From: Brucella tritici
GTDB taxonomy: Bacteria > Pseudomonadota > Alphaproteobacteria > Rhizobiales > Rhizobiaceae
Assembly: GCF_902825325.1 (NCBI RefSeq)
Contig: NZ_CADEAR010000007.1
Coordinates: 62,001-126,000, forward strand
Length of the DNA stretch: 64,000 bases
Direction of reading: 5' to 3'
Each line of letters opens with the position of its first letter. Position 1 is the stretch's first letter. Made by a program: the position numbers and the translations under genes. Below, piece by piece: positions 17,159 to 27,520 of this stretch. The notes under the pieces were generated by a model, which did no database searches, had not been told where the DNA came from, and was given only the letters and a program-made list of their open reading frames with translations.

Positions 17159-19315
17159 TCAAGACATATGCGCCAGCACAGCCAACAGAAGAAGAGCTAC
17201 GATGTTGGTGATCTTGATTGCCGGATTGACAGCCGGACCAGCTGTATCCTTGTAAGGATCACCCACAGTATCGCCTGTCACCGATGCTTTGTGCGCTTCT
17301 GAACCTTTCAGGTGCTTCACGCCATCGGCGTCGGTGAACCCGTCTTCGAAGCTCTTCTTGGCATTGTCCCATGCGCCGCCGCCGGACGTCATGGAAATCG
17401 CCACGAACAGGCCGTTGATGATGACACCGAGAAGCGATGCGCCGAGTGCTGCAAAGGCCGCAGCCTTCGAGCCAGAGATAAGCAACACGCCGAAATAAAC
17501 GACTATCGGCGCCAGCACAGGCAAAAGCGACGGGATAATCATTTCACGAATGGCCGCTCTGGTCAGCAGATCAACCGCACGAGCATAGTCCGGGCGCTCC
17601 TTGCCGGTCATGATCCCCGGCTTTTCGCGGAACTGGCGGCGTACTTCCTGCACGACCGCGCCCCCGGCCCGGCCCACGGCCGTCATCGCCATGCCACCGA
17701 ACAGATAAGGGATCAGGCCACCGAAGATCAGGCCCGCAACCACATAAGGGTTGGAGAGATCGAAGGAGACAGGTCCCATATCCGCAAAATAGGGATAGGT
17801 CTGCCCGTTGGCCGCAAAATAGGCCAGATCGTTGGAATAAGCCGCAAACAGCACCAGTGCACCGAGACCCGCCGAGCCGATGGCATAGCCCTTGGTGACG
17901 GCCTTGGTCGTATTGCCGACGGCGTCGAGCGCATCGGTAGCCTTGCGGACCTCCGGGTCGAGACCGGCCATTTCCGCGATGCCGCCCGCATTGTCCGTAA
18001 CCGGTCCGAACGCATCAAGCGCTACGATCATGCCCGCAATGCCAAGCATGGCAGTGACGGCAATTGCGGTTCCGAACAGGCCTGCAAGCTGGTAGGTCGA
18101 GATAATGCCACCTACGATCACGATTGCCGGCAGAGCGGTCGATTCAAGCGAAACCGCCAGTCCCTGAATGACATTCGTGCCGTGGCCGGTGACGGAAGCC
18201 TGCGCGATGGAATTCACCGGGCGCTTGTTGGTACCGGTATAATATTCCGTAATCACGACGATCAGACCGGTCACTATCAGACCGATCAGACCGCATATGA
18301 AGAGATTGGTGCCGGTAATACTTTTTCCGGCCACGGTTCCGATTTCACCCCAGCCGATGGTCAGTGTATTGGCAACGGCAAGACCGACAATGGAAAGCAG
18401 GCCTGTTGCTATCAGCCCCTTGTACAGAGCACCCATAATGGAGCCATCGACGCTGAGCTTGACGAAGAAAGTACCCACGATCGACGTAATCACGCAGGCC
18501 CCGCAGATCATCAGCGGATAGAGCATGACACTCGGTAGAACGTCCGATCCGTTGAAGAAGATTGCGCCGAGAACCATGGTAGCAACGACCGTCACTGCGT
18601 AAGTTTCGAACAGGTCAGCGGCCATGCCCGCACAATCACCGACATTGTCGCCGACATTGTCTGCAATCGTCGCAGGATTGCGCGGGTCATCCTCGGGAAT
18701 ACCTGCTTCCACCTTGCCGACAAGATCGCCGCCGACATCTGCACCCTTGGTGAAGATGCCGCCGCCAAGACGCGCGAAGATCGAGATCAGCGAAGCGCCG
18801 AAGCCGAGCGACACCAGCGCATCGATAACGGTGCGGTCAGAAGGCGAGTAACCAAGCCAGACGGTGAGAATGAAATAGTAGACGGAGACGCCGAGCAGCG
18901 CGAGCCCTGCTACCAGAAGGCCAGTGATGGCCCCGGACTTGAAGGCCAGTTCTAACCCGCCGGCGAGGCTGAGCGAAGCTGCCTGCGCAGTGCGCACATT
19001 GGCGCGAACCGAAACGTGCATTCCGATGAAGCCGGTGACGCCCGACAGAACCGCACCAATCAGAAAGCCGATTGCGGCACTGATCGACAACAGATACCAG
19101 GCTGCCAGAAAGACCACGACGCCGACGATGGCAATTGTTGAATATTGTCTTGTGAGATAGGCTGAGGCACCCTCGCGGATGGCTTCAGCAATTTCCTGCA
19201 TGCGCTGCGTCCCCTGATCGGCTGCAAGAACCGAACGGATCGCCCATATGGCGAAAAGAACGGAAACTACGCCGCAGGCAATGACGAGAACTAAGACTGC
19301 CACTCCCATTTGCAT
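17159..19315 (-). CDS. hppA: Membrane-bound proton-translocating pyrophosphatase, K+-independent
   Basis: 718 residues with about sixteen membrane helices. It couples pyrophosphate hydrolysis to proton pumping. The catalytic loop shows [20 protein letters not shown] and [38 protein letters not shown] carries Lys where K+-dependent enzymes have Ala, which marks the K+-independent H+-pumping class. The frame is open another 79 codons upstream, but that part is repeat-derived; GGGAG spaced before ATG 19315 decides the start. It converges with bamE. Confidence 0.96.
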   Translation of the reverse strand: MQMGVAVLVLVIACGVVSVLFAIWAIRSVLAADQGTQRMQEIAEAIREGASAYLTRQYSTIAIVGVVVFLAAWYLLSISAAIGFLIGAVLSGVTGFIGMHVSVRANVRTAQAASLSLAGGLELAFKSGAITGLLVAGLALLGVSVYYFILTVWLGYSPSDRTVIDALVSLGFGASLISIFARLGGGIFTKGADVGGDLVGKVEAGIPEDDPRNPATIADNVGDNVGDCAGMAADLFETYAVTVVATMVLGAIFFNGSDVLPSVMLYPLMICGACVITSIVGTFFVKLSVDGSIMGALYKGLIATGLLSIVGLAVANTLTIGWGEIGTVAGKSITGTNLFICGLIGLIVTGLIVVITEYYTGTNKRPVNSIAQASVTGHGTNVIQGLAVSLESTALPAIVIVGGIISTYQLAGLFGTAIAVTAMLGIAGMIVALDAFGPVTDNAGGIAEMAGLDPEVRKATDALDAVGNTTKAVTKGYAIGSAGLGALVLFAAYSNDLAYFAANGQTYPYFADMGPVSFDLSNPYVVAGLIFGGLIPYLFGGMAMTAVGRAGGAVVQEVRRQFREKPGIMTGKERPDYARAVDLLTRAAIREMIIPSLLPVLAPIVVYFGVLLISGSKAAAFAALGASLLGVIINGLFVAISMTSGGGAWDNAKKSFEDGFTDADGVKHLKGSEAHKASVTGDTVGDPYKDTAGPAVNPAIKITNIVALLLLAVLAHMS

Positions 19316-19337
19316 AAAGGCCAACTCCCATTGAGCG

Positions 19338-19376
19338 CATCCCGAAAAGTGTGAAGCGATTTTCGGGAAAGATGCG
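19338..19376. repeat. RIME-like palindromic repeat upstream of hppA
   Basis: GCGCATCCCGAAAAGTGTGAAG / CGATTTTCGGGAAAGATGCGC forms an imperfect palindrome almost identical in sequence to the unit at 15892-15938. It lies in the hppA leader. Confidence 0.6.
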
Positions 19377-19599
19377 CGGCCAATCAGACAATTGGAACGC
19401 CGATCTGTTGCAAACAGATCGAAACGCGCTCCACAGCTCGCGCCAGCTACCGTCAGACCGCGAGCCGCGACTGTCGGCAGGCAAATGCGCACGATAGGCC
19501 CGAAAACCCCTCCCCGGACCCGATTGAGCGGCATGGAAGTGCCTGAAGCCAATACAAGATACCGGGCTTCTTCGGTATATTCACGTCTGGAACTTACGC

Positions 19600-19706
19600 C
19601 TAAAGCGGATCGCGATCTTTCAGATTCGCTCTCAGCGCTTTATGTCTTTGATTTTAGGCCTGTCGTTCTCGCAAAACCGCTACGCACTTTTGCGCGACAT
19701 GCCTGA
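19600..19706. repeat. RIME-like compound repeat
   Basis: Contains AAAGCGGATCGCGATCTTTCAG and CGCAAAACCGCTACGCACTTTTGCGCGACATG, the latter a form of the rhizobial AAAAGTG/CGGTTTT palindrome. Related units occur at 31655-31720, 48078-48160 and 49025-49136. Confidence 0.5.
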
Positions 19707-19813
19707 GAAATCAATCAATTGGCGCGATTCCTTGCATTTCAGCATTCTCAATGCCGCATATCCAACATGCGAAACGGTTTAACAAACGTCAAGTCGTTCT
19801 TTGCCAGCGTAAA

Positions 19814-19853
19814 ATGAAAGAAGGGCTGCGATTTCTCACAGCCCTTCTTTCAT
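19814..19853 (-). terminator. Terminator of the rib-nusB unit
   Basis: A 15-bp perfect stem, ATGAAAGAAGGGCTG pairing with CAGCCCTTCTTTCAT around a 10-base loop, 23 bases past the nusB stop on the minus strand, followed by TTTTAC. Confidence 0.75.
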
Positions 19854-19875
19854 GATTATTGTCAGGGAAGCCGGA

Positions 19876-20382
19876 TCAGCGTGGCTTCACGCCGCGGCTC
19901 TCGCCACGAATGACAAACGCCAGGCGATCAAGCACGGCATTGACCAGCTTCGGCTCATCTTCCGTGTAGAACGCCTTGGCGATATCGACATATTCGGACA
20001 CGATCACAGCGGTTGGCACGTCTTTGCGCGTCTGCAATTCCCATGCGCCCGCACGGAGAATGGCGCGCAGGGTCGAATCGAGACGCGACAATGGCCAGTC
20101 TTCGGTCAGCGCCTGATGGATCATCGGATCGAGCTTAAGCTGTTCATCGACGACACCGGCCACGATCGCGCGGAACCATTGCGGATCGGCATCGAGATAC
20201 TGCGTGCCATCCACTTCCTTGCCGAGACGGAACGCTTCGTACTCAGCCACCACTTCCAGAACACCGGTCCCGGCGACATCCATCTGATAGAGTGCCTGGA
20301 CTGCGGCAAGACGGGCAACGCCGCGCTTATTTGCCGTGCGTGGAAGATTAGGGGTCGGTCGGCCTTCGGTAGAAGAAGTCAT
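19876..20382 (-). CDS. nusB: Transcription antitermination factor NusB
   Basis: 168 residues, all-helical NusB fold. It has [22 protein letters not shown] (Arg-rich RNA-binding start), [31 protein letters not shown] as the conserved core, and a C-terminal FVNAVLD-like [11 protein letters not shown]. With NusE it binds boxA of rRNA operons. It follows ribH after 5 bases, the ribH-nusB pairing found across proteobacteria. Confidence 0.96.
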   Translation of the reverse strand: MTSSTEGRPTPNLPRTANKRGVARLAAVQALYQMDVAGTGVLEVVAEYEAFRLGKEVDGTQYLDADPQWFRAIVAGVVDEQLKLDPMIHQALTEDWPLSRLDSTLRAILRAGAWELQTRKDVPTAVIVSEYVDIAKAFYTEDEPKLVNAVLDRLAFVIRGESRGVKPR

Positions 20383-20387
20383 GGTAA

Positions 20388-20849
20388 TCAGACTCCGAAC
20401 TTCTTGCGCAGGTCGATCATGGTCAGGGCGGCACGAGCGGCAAAACCGCCCTTGTCCTTGTCTTCACGGCGAGCGCGAACCCATGCCTGCTCTTCGTTTT
20501 CGACAGTCAGAATGCCGTTGCCGATAGCGATGCTTTCCTCAACCGCAAGATCGGTGAGCGCACGGCAGGATTCATTGGACACGATATCGAAATGATAGGT
20601 CTCGCCACGGATAACCGTACCGAGCGCGACAAAGCCGTCATATTCCTTGCCGCCATTGTCTTCGCCGTCGAGTGCGAAAGAAATGACCGCCGGAACTTCC
20701 AGTGCACCTGGAACCGTCACGACATCATAGGTCGCCCCTGCTTCATCCAAGGCTGCCTTTGCGCCATCCAGAAGCGCGTCAGCGAGATCATCGTAGAAAC
20801 GCGCTTCGACAATAAGCAAATGCGGCGCATGCGCCTCGTGCTTGGACAT
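20388..20849 (-). CDS. ribH: 6,7-dimethyl-8-ribityllumazine synthase (type I, RibH1-like)
   Basis: 153 residues from ATG 20849 (an in-frame ATG at 20861 would add four residues; its GGAG serves as SD of the shorter form). It joins 5-amino-6-ribitylaminouracil and dihydroxybutanone phosphate. Motifs are [41 protein letters not shown] with the catalytic His, and [14 protein letters not shown]. The sequence is close to the RibH1 I remember from Brucella; the antigenic RibH2 lies elsewhere. It lies between ribE and nusB. Confidence 0.95.
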   Translation of the reverse strand: MSKHEAHAPHLLIVEARFYDDLADALLDGAKAALDEAGATYDVVTVPGALEVPAVISFALDGEDNGGKEYDGFVALGTVIRGETYHFDIVSNESCRALTDLAVEESIAIGNGILTVENEEQAWVRARREDKDKGGFAARAALTMIDLRKKFGV

Positions 20850-20945
20850 GAGAGACTCCATGACAAATTTTGCGGACCGCAACGATTGCGGTCAACGCTT
20901 AAAATCGGGATATGCTTTTACAGCCTGGGAATTTAGGCTGTAAGC

Positions 20946-21554
20946 CTATTTCTGATATTGCGCAAGCCTTGCTGCGTAACGTGCCAGCTGGTCGATCTCG
21001 ATATTTACTTTGTCACCCGCTTTCCGCTCGCCCCAGGTCGTGACTTCAAGCGAGTGGCGGATCAGGAGCACATCAAACTCGTTTCCGTTGACGCCATTGA
21101 CCGTCAGCGACGTTCCATCGAGGGCCACAGAACCCTTCTGGGCGATAAATGGAGCTAGTTCTTCCGGCGCGCGCAGGGTGAAGCGCACTGCATCGCCTTC
21201 TTCCTTGCGCTCGACGATTTCAGCCTGTCCGTCGACATGCCCCGAAACGAGATGACCGCCCATTTCGTCACCAAGTTTCAACGAACGCTCCAGATTGATG
21301 TTTCGTCCGCTCTGCCATTTGGAGATCGTGGTCAGGCGCAGCGCCTCTTCCCACGCCTCAACCTCGAACCAGCGGGCATTCGTGCCCTTTTCCGGAAGCG
21401 CCACGACCGTTAGGCACACGCCAGAACAGGCAATCGATGCGCCAAGCTCGATCGTTGCAGGATCATAAGCAGTTTCGATACGCAGAAGAACGCCTTCATT
21501 CAGCGGCTTGATCCGGTCAACCTTGCCGATATCGGTGATAATGCCTGTAAACAT
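20946..21554 (-). CDS. ribE: Riboflavin synthase alpha chain
   Basis: 202 residues, two repeated lumazine-binding barrels: MFTGIITDIGKV at the start and LSVNGVNG-type GTSLTVNGVNG in the second half. GCSGVCLTV-type CSGVCLTVV and MGGHLVSGHVDG mark the active site. It dismutates two lumazines to riboflavin. A TTG directly before the ATG is in frame but unneeded. No FMN riboswitch is visible upstream. It follows ribD on the same strand. Confidence 0.96.
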   Translation of the reverse strand: MFTGIITDIGKVDRIKPLNEGVLLRIETAYDPATIELGASIACSGVCLTVVALPEKGTNARWFEVEAWEEALRLTTISKWQSGRNINLERSLKLGDEMGGHLVSGHVDGQAEIVERKEEGDAVRFTLRAPEELAPFIAQKGSVALDGTSLTVNGVNGNEFDVLLIRHSLEVTTWGERKAGDKVNIEIDQLARYAARLAQYQK

Positions 21555-21695
21555 CAATTCTCCTTCGTGCCTGATCCAAAAGTCGCCATGTCTTGGCTCG
21601 CAAATAGCGGTTTCCTGCGCTTCCGGTGCTTATGTACTTAAGTACACTGCGCTCCGCTTCTCGAAAACCATCATTTCCGCTGCGACCTGACGCTT

Positions 21696-22820
21696 TTACA
21701 TTCTGACACTTACATATTCTGCATAGGCATCGTCGCCATAGCGAGCCTGCCTTAAGATTTTGAACTTGTCTGCGATATGGGTTTCAAGCCCGTCCACGGC
21801 AACCCCATGCTCCGGCCCGATTTCAATCGGCGAGCGGAAGATGGCAAGCCGATCTACAAGCCCCTCTTCCAGAAAGCTCTTCGCGACGCCCGCTCCGCCT
21901 TCAACGAGAACCGAGGAAATCCCCTGTGCGGCGAGATCGTCCATGAGTTCGGGCAGAGCGATGCGGCAATCATATGCTTCGGTCGCGAGAATCCGGCAAC
22001 CGGCTGCCTGCAACTCGTAGCGTCGCTCCGGCAACGCTTCTTCACCGCAGGCGATCCACAAGGGCTGGGCATCAGCGGTCTGTACAAGTTTCGAGGAAAG
22101 CGGCAAACGCAATCCGCTATCGAGCACCACCCGAACAGGCGAACGCTGTTCCACCCCCGGCAGGCGGCAGTTCAACACCGGATCGTCGGCCAGTGCGGTT
22201 TCGATGCCAATCAGGATAATATCGGTCTGGGCCCGCAGGATATGCGACTGGGCGCGCGCAATCGGTCCCGTTATCGAGATCTGCCCTTCGCCCCGGCGTC
22301 CGATCATGCCATCGGCGGAAAGTGCAAGTTTCAGAATCACTTCCGGGCGCTTCTTCGCAGATCGATTCAGATAACCTGCAAGATCATCGGCAGCCTGTTC
22401 GGCGAGAATGCCCGGCACAACCTCAATACCTGCCTCGCGCAGTATGGCAAACCCTTTTCCGCTGACCCGGTCGTCCGGATCCGTCGCGGCAACCACGACA
22501 CGCGCTACCCCTGCCTGCACCAGCGCTTCCGCACAAGGCGGCGTGCGTCCGTGATGCGCGCATGGCTCCAGCGTCACATAGGCCGTTGCACCACGTGCCG
22601 CTTCTCCCGCGTCGGCCAGTGCTTGCGGCTCGGCGTGGGGCCTGCCGCCCAATGCAGTCACGCCACGTCCGACGATGACGCCATCCTTGACGAGGATCGT
22701 ACCAACAGAGGGATTGGTGGCGGTTAGCCCCTTATGATGACGAGCATAGCGGATCGCCGCTTCCATGAAGCGGACGTCATCCGCAGTTGCGTTCGAAGGC
22801 GGAAACTTGCTGCCACTCAT
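21696..22820 (-). CDS. ribD: Bifunctional pyrimidine deaminase/reductase RibD
   Basis: 374 residues. The N-terminal deaminase zinc site is HAEPQAL plus PCAHHGRTPPC. The C-terminal reductase begins RPEVILKLALSADGMIG, with a GIETALADDP loop and LVEGGAGVA for NADPH. It catalyses the second and third steps after GTP cyclohydrolase II. The gene starts 2 bases after nrdR ends, the usual nrdR-ribD order. Confidence 0.96.
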   Translation of the reverse strand: MSGSKFPPSNATADDVRFMEAAIRYARHHKGLTATNPSVGTILVKDGVIVGRGVTALGGRPHAEPQALADAGEAARGATAYVTLEPCAHHGRTPPCAEALVQAGVARVVVAATDPDDRVSGKGFAILREAGIEVVPGILAEQAADDLAGYLNRSAKKRPEVILKLALSADGMIGRRGEGQISITGPIARAQSHILRAQTDIILIGIETALADDPVLNCRLPGVEQRSPVRVVLDSGLRLPLSSKLVQTADAQPLWIACGEEALPERRYELQAAGCRILATEAYDCRIALPELMDDLAAQGISSVLVEGGAGVAKSFLEEGLVDRLAIFRSPIEIGPEHGVAVDGLETHIADKFKILRQARYGDDAYAEYVSVRM

Positions 22821-22822
22821 GC

Positions 22823-23299
22823 CTAGGAGTCCAGATCGTCCTCGGTTTCAGCGACCGTCAGTTCGTCGATGACATTGTGGAAATCAACGGCCTTGCTGAA
22901 ATTGCGATAGACCGATGCAAAGCGGATATAAGCAATGTCGTCAATGCCTTTCAGCGCATCCATGGCCAGCCGCCCGATTTCGTCGGACGTCACCTCCGCC
23001 TCGCCCGAACTTTCAAGCTGGCGGACAATGCCGGAAATGGCGCGCTCAACCCGGTCATTATCGACGTCGCGCTTGCGCAGCGCCACTTCGATGGATCGTG
23101 TGAGCTTGTCGCGATCGAAAGGAACCCGACGCCCGCTTTTCTTCACGACCATCAGGTCACGCAACTGTACGCGCTCAAAGGTCGTGAAACGGCCTCCACA
23201 CACCGAGCAGACACGACGCCGGCGAATGACGGCACCATCTTCCGCCGGACGGGAATCCTTCACTTGCGTATCTTCAGACTGGCAATAGGGACAACGCAT
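22823..23299 (-). CDS. nrdR: Transcriptional repressor NrdR
   Basis: 158 residues. It has a zinc ribbon CPYC...[13 protein letters not shown] at the N terminus, then an ATP-cone ([20 protein letters not shown]). It represses ribonucleotide reductase genes when dATP is bound. It lies between glyA and ribD, where it is found in most alphaproteobacteria. Confidence 0.97.
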   Translation of the reverse strand: MRCPYCQSEDTQVKDSRPAEDGAVIRRRRVCSVCGGRFTTFERVQLRDLMVVKKSGRRVPFDRDKLTRSIEVALRKRDVDNDRVERAISGIVRQLESSGEAEVTSDEIGRLAMDALKGIDDIAYIRFASVYRNFSKAVDFHNVIDELTVAETEDDLDS

Positions 23300-23470
23300 G
23301 GAACACTTTCGATTTCAATATCGGCAATTTCAATATCGGCAAGTTCGCACTGGCGACGAATGGCTCCTATGTGGGGATACCCCCATCCAAAACTCAAGAG
23401 CTTTGCCATCGACGGCCGATTCCCGGTCATCATAGCTCATAAGCGGCAAGCTACCTACCGGATGCGACAA

Positions 23471-23507
23471 TGAAAAAGCCCCGCTCAACAGAGTTGAACG
23501 GGGCTTC
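23471..23507 (-). terminator. Terminator of glyA
   Basis: On the minus strand a long stem AAGCCCCGTTCAAC / GTTGAGCGGGGCTT (one G-U) followed by TTTCATT, 22 bases past the glyA stop. Confidence 0.85.
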
Positions 23508-23528
23508 ATCTCAATCATGGAGACGGGC

Positions 23529-24848
23529 TTAACCCTGATAGCCATACATCGGGAAACGGTCGGTCAGGGCGATAACCTTTTCCTTCACGGCCTGTTCGAC
23601 AGCGGCATTGCCTTCGTCGGAGTTGGCAACCTTGAGACCATCGAGAACTTCGGCAATCAGCGAACCGATTTCCTTGAATTCAGCAGCACCAAAGCCGCGG
23701 GTCGTGCCTGCTGGCGTGCCAAGACGGACGCCGGAGGTGACAAACGGCTTTTCAGGGTCGAACGGAATGCCATTCTTGTTGCAGGTGATGTTGGCGCGGC
23801 CAAGAGCAGCTTCTGCACGCTTGCCGGTTGCGTTCTTCGGACGCAGATCGACCAGCATCAGGTGATTGTCGGTGCCGCCCGAAACGATGTCCAGGCCATT
23901 CGACTTCAGCTCTTCGGCCAGAGCGCGCGCATTGTCGACGACGTTCTTGGCATAAAGCTTGAACTCCGGCTTCAGCGCTTCGGCGAAGGCAACGGCCTTA
24001 CCGGCGATGACGTGCATCAGCGGACCGCCCTGAAGACCCGGGAACACAGCCGAATTAATCTTCTTGGCAATGTCGGCGTCGTTGGTCAGAATCATGCCGC
24101 CGCGTGGACCGCGAAGCGACTTATGCGTCGTCGTGGTGCAGACATGCGCGTGCGGAACCGGCGAAGGATGAACACCACCGGCAACGAGACCGGCAATATG
24201 CGCCATATCGACCATGAGATAGGCCCCGACTTCATCGGCGATCTCACGGAAACGCTTCCAGTCCCAGACGCGCGAGTAAGCGGTACCGCCTGCGAGGATG
24301 AGCTTCGGCTTGTTTTCACGTGCCAGACGGGCCACTTCGTCCATGTCGAGCAGATGGTCGTCCTGGCGAACGCCATAGGACACGACATTGAACCACTTGC
24401 CGGACATGTTGACCGGCGAGCCGTGGGTAAGGTGACCGCCCGAATTGAGGTCGAGGCCCATGAACGTGTCGCCCGGCTGAAGAAGCGCAAGGAACACGGC
24501 CTGGTTCATCTGGCTGCCGGAGTTCGGCTGAACGTTGGCGAATTCGGCGCCAAAGAGCTTCTTGGCGCGTTCGATGGCCAGTTCTTCCACGACGTCGACA
24601 TACTGGCAGCCGCCATAATAGCGCTTGCCCGGATAGCCTTCGGCATATTTGTTGGTGAGGATGGAACCCTGCGCTTCGAGAACAGCGCGCGAAACGATGT
24701 TTTCAGAGGCAATCAGCTCGATTTCATGACGCTGGCGACCGAGTTCGTTGCGAATTGCACCGAAAATCTCGGAATCGATGTCCTCGAGGCTTGCATTGAA
24801 GAAAACGTCGGACGACGCATTCTTGGCGGCGGCGTTGGCTTGAGACAT
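23529..24848 (-). CDS. glyA: Serine hydroxymethyltransferase
   Basis: 439 residues, PLP enzyme that interconverts serine and glycine with tetrahydrofolate. The PLP lysine is in [14 protein letters not shown]. Other marks are [27 protein letters not shown] and [13 protein letters not shown]. It lies upstream of nrdR-ribD but ends in its own terminator. A 450-codon frame on the opposite strand is its shadow. Confidence 0.97.
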   Translation of the reverse strand: MSQANAAAKNASSDVFFNASLEDIDSEIFGAIRNELGRQRHEIELIASENIVSRAVLEAQGSILTNKYAEGYPGKRYYGGCQYVDVVEELAIERAKKLFGAEFANVQPNSGSQMNQAVFLALLQPGDTFMGLDLNSGGHLTHGSPVNMSGKWFNVVSYGVRQDDHLLDMDEVARLARENKPKLILAGGTAYSRVWDWKRFREIADEVGAYLMVDMAHIAGLVAGGVHPSPVPHAHVCTTTTHKSLRGPRGGMILTNDADIAKKINSAVFPGLQGGPLMHVIAGKAVAFAEALKPEFKLYAKNVVDNARALAEELKSNGLDIVSGGTDNHLMLVDLRPKNATGKRAEAALGRANITCNKNGIPFDPEKPFVTSGVRLGTPAGTTRGFGAAEFKEIGSLIAEVLDGLKVANSDEGNAAVEQAVKEKVIALTDRFPMYGYQG

Positions 24849-24985
24849 GTTTCACACCCTCCGGGTTAGCCGGTAAAAGCTATATGGATGAGGCGCATTA
24901 TCACACTTGGACGCACAAGGCCAATGGCCGCAAAGCGAAAAGCTTATTCCAAAATGCGGCAAACCGATTTGATAATTCAGCGGAG

Positions 24986-25020
24986 ACGAAAAAGCCGTCC
25001 GAAACGGGCCCGGACGGCTT
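24986..25020 (-). terminator. Terminator of the L,D-transpeptidase gene
   Basis: AAGCCGTCCG, 9-base loop, CGGACGGCTT, then TTTCGTC on the minus strand, 26 bases past the stop at 25046. Confidence 0.85.
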
Positions 25021-25045
25021 CGAAAACTCAAACTCAAGATAAGAA

Positions 25046-26347
25046 TCAGGTGTCGGTGCCGAGTGCGAGTTCGGTCGCACCATCCATCTTGTAGATGTCA
25101 TCGCGGAACTGCACTACACCGTCGCCAGTGGACCAGGCGGAAATGTAGACAAAGTGCAGCGGAACCGGATCAGCAAGCTGGATCGGGGTGTTCGTGCCGG
25201 ACTTGATCGTGCTTTCGATGTTCTGACGGTCCCAGCCTGCGGTGTTCTTCAGCAGCCACACATCGAGGTCGCGCACGTTCTGGACGCGAACGCAGCCCGA
25301 CGAGTCGAAACGCATGAGCTTGTTGAAATAGCTCTTCTGCGGCGTGTCGTGCATGTAAACGGCGTACTGGTTGTGGAAGTTGATCTTGGTCGAGGACATG
25401 GCGTTGATCTTGCCGGGGTCCTGACGAAACATCAGCTTCACCGCATCGTCCGTATTCCAGTCGATGCTTTCCGGCGCCACTTCCTGACCGGACTGGTCGT
25501 AGAGACGAATCTTGTTCTTCGCCAGATATTGCGGGTCTTTCCGCATCAGCGGAATGATGTCCTTCTGGATGATCGACTTCGGCGCGGTCCAGTAAGGATT
25601 GAGAATGACTTCGTGAATCTTCGAATTGAGGATCGGCGTCTGACGATCAATCTTGCCGACAACCGCCGTGTGGCGCTGCACGACGCTGCCGCTTTCAACT
25701 GCCTCGATGCGAGCGGCCGGGATGTTGACCATGACGAAACGCTGTTCCTGCATACCCTGATTGGCCAGAGGCGAAAGGCGTTGCAGATTGGTCTGGAGCT
25801 GTCCGAGACGTGTATTGGCGTCCACATTCATGGCAGCATAAGTAAACTGCCCCATGACGCCATCGGCAGGCAGGCCATGACGGGACTGGAAGCGCTTTAC
25901 GGCAGCATCGACATAGGTGTCGAAAGAGCTGGAAAGCCCCGCTTCCTGCGGCAGGTCGCCGGAGATCATGAGACGCTTGCGCAGTGCCTGCACAGACTGG
26001 TCGGTGGCGCCGATCTGGAGCTTTGCATTGCCCGGAACGCTCGGCCAGCCGCCGCGACCGGCAATGTCGGTATATTGCGCGATAGCAGTCTGGAGATAGC
26101 CGACCGTCTGCGAGCTCAAAACCGGCTGGTTGGTCGCAACTCGCTGGCCACCCGTCGCACGGGCGTCGAACTGGTCAGCCCAGTTGCCGCGGCGCGACGA
26201 TCCGATAACGTCGGTCAAAGCTTGTTGAGCGTAAGCCGAGGAAACCATGGCGGAGGCTGCCACGGAAAGGCCGGCGGTTGCCGCGCCGCGCAGGAAACTG
26301 CGGCGATCTACTCTGAAAGCATCGGCTGGTCTGTCGGTCTTGGTCAT
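25046..26347 (-). CDS. L,D-transpeptidase, YcbB type, with Tat-like signal
   Basis: 433 residues. It starts MTKTDRPADAFRVDRRSFLR, with an RRSFLRG twin-arginine signal, so it works in the periplasm. A peptidoglycan-binding domain (AVKRFQSRHGLPADGVMG, about 155-180) precedes the YkuD catalytic domain, with His in YAVYMHDTP and the nucleophile in SSGCVRVQ. It makes 3-3 cross-links in peptidoglycan. Its regulator LdtR is encoded just upstream on the same strand, as in Liberibacter and Sinorhizobium (ldtP). ATG 26347 is preferred to an upstream TTG. Confidence 0.92.
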   Translation of the reverse strand: MTKTDRPADAFRVDRRSFLRGAATAGLSVAASAMVSSAYAQQALTDVIGSSRRGNWADQFDARATGGQRVATNQPVLSSQTVGYLQTAIAQYTDIAGRGGWPSVPGNAKLQIGATDQSVQALRKRLMISGDLPQEAGLSSSFDTYVDAAVKRFQSRHGLPADGVMGQFTYAAMNVDANTRLGQLQTNLQRLSPLANQGMQEQRFVMVNIPAARIEAVESGSVVQRHTAVVGKIDRQTPILNSKIHEVILNPYWTAPKSIIQKDIIPLMRKDPQYLAKNKIRLYDQSGQEVAPESIDWNTDDAVKLMFRQDPGKINAMSSTKINFHNQYAVYMHDTPQKSYFNKLMRFDSSGCVRVQNVRDLDVWLLKNTAGWDRQNIESTIKSGTNTPIQLADPVPLHFVYISAWSTGDGVVQFRDDIYKMDGATELALGTDT

Positions 26348-26655
26348 TTTGCTTAGTCCCAAAAGGCTAACCGCTCGCGCGGGATCTTCCCAGAGAATAT
26401 CAGCAATAGGTCAACAAGGCGATATCCGGATTGCAAGCAATGCAAAGCTGCTCGCTTATCCGAAATTCGATTTCGAGCCCATTCCTGACTGAAGGTGGCA
26501 CAATATTGCCCGTGCCGTTTTAAAACGTTTATGTCGTTTTTTATGGCTTAATCATGTCGCATGGCCGGAATTTCAAGCCATGCGCCTTACGATTGGCAGC
26601 TTCACAGTACCTTATTCTTCTCAATGACAGCCTGTTGTGACAGTTCTGCAACTAC
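26348..26655. other. Promoter region of the L,D-transpeptidase gene
   Basis: No gene. An AT-rich stretch around 26515-26555 with runs of T/A (GTTTTAAAACG, an inverted 8-mer, then CGTTTTTTATGG) is the most likely promoter/operator zone for LdtR, which is known to control ldtP from such positions. The exact operator is not assigned. Confidence 0.35.
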
Positions 26656-27171
26656 TTAGAGCCGATAAGCGATGCTGTCGTTCCAGAAGCGGTCGAGACG
26701 CTGCAGCGACTTGTTCATCGCCGTGAATTCTTCGACCTGAATACCGCCAACCTGTTCGATCGAGGAGATATGACGTTCGTAGAGCGAAGCCACCTGGTCG
26801 GCAATAGCATTGCCCTTGTCTGTCAGGCTGACGCGCACCGAACGACGGTCAACGCGCGAGCGCTGATGATGGATGAAGCCCATTTCAACCAGCTTCTTCA
26901 GGTTGTACGAAACGTTCGAGCCGAGATAGTAACCGCGCGAGCGCAGTTCACCGGCGGTCAGTTCGGAATTGCCGATATTGAAGAGCAGAAGCGCCTGCGT
27001 CGCATTGATGTCGCTCTGGCCATTGCGGTCGAACTCATCCTTGACGACGTCGAGCAGGCGGCGATGCAGGCGCTCAACCAGCTGGAGAGCTTCCAGATAA
27101 AGCGAACGAAGTGCAGTTTCCGGTGTCGTGAGCGGAGCGGATATGTCCGTCTTGCGCTGTGCGTTGATCAT
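26656..27171 (-). CDS. ldtR: MarR-family regulator LdtR
   Basis: 171 residues with a winged helix: INATQALLLFNIG, ELTAGELRSRGYYLGSNVSYNLKKLVEMGFIHHQRSRVDRRSVRV (read as two parts) and a dimerising C-terminal helix. The recognition helix GYYLGSNVSYNLKKL is the one described for LdtR of Liberibacter and Sinorhizobium, a regulator of L,D-transpeptidase and osmotic stress tolerance. The gene lies directly upstream of an L,D-transpeptidase gene. AGAGG spaced before ATG 27171 decides the start over ATG 27204. Confidence 0.9.
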   Translation of the reverse strand: MINAQRKTDISAPLTTPETALRSLYLEALQLVERLHRRLLDVVKDEFDRNGQSDINATQALLLFNIGNSELTAGELRSRGYYLGSNVSYNLKKLVEMGFIHHQRSRVDRRSVRVSLTDKGNAIADQVASLYERHISSIEQVGGIQVEEFTAMNKSLQRLDRFWNDSIAYRL

Positions 27172-27520
27172 TTCTTTTGCCTCTCTGTCGGAGCTGCATT
27201 TCATGAAACCATGATGCAGCTCTCTGTCCTGTTTTATGCGGTGTATTGTTCTCACCGTGTCTTGAGAGGAATTTAGGGGAGATGCATAAAATTCGACTTA
27301 AAAGTCAGCCTTAACAGTAACTTACCGGAGAGATTGCGCATTCAGGCTTAATGTTTGCTTACTCCAAGCCATTTGCGGGACCGCGCCCGGATACATTGTT
27401 ACAGCGCCAGAATGCCGGTTTTCCGGCCGTTAGAAAGGCCTGCCACATTAAACTTTCGTCATTTGAGAAGTGTCTGGATAGCGGCTAAATACGAGCCATC
27501 TACAATCCATTGGAGGGACC
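27172..27520. other. Divergent promoter region of ldtR and the DUF411 gene
   Basis: No gene. AT-rich near 27280-27360. It should contain the ldtR promoter (minus) and that of the DUF411 gene (plus). No repeat or hairpin stands out. Confidence 0.35.

Larger units (their letters stand above)
19316..19875. other. 560-base gap between hppA and nusB
   Basis: No gene seen. It contains two dispersed palindromic repeats (19338-19376 and 19600-19706) and the nusB terminator. The short frames here are repeat-derived. The hppA promoter should lie here. Confidence 0.5.

Noticed and set aside
17312-18538. 408-codon open frame opposite hppA
   Set aside because: Shadow of the pyrophosphatase gene; composition rich in His/Arg/Gln.
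20850-22900. FMN riboswitch upstream of the rib genes
   Set aside because: The conserved RFN sequence blocks are not present in any gap of the ribD-ribE-ribH group.
23517-24869. 450-codon open frame opposite glyA
   Set aside because: Shadow of glyA; no motif, no ribosome site.
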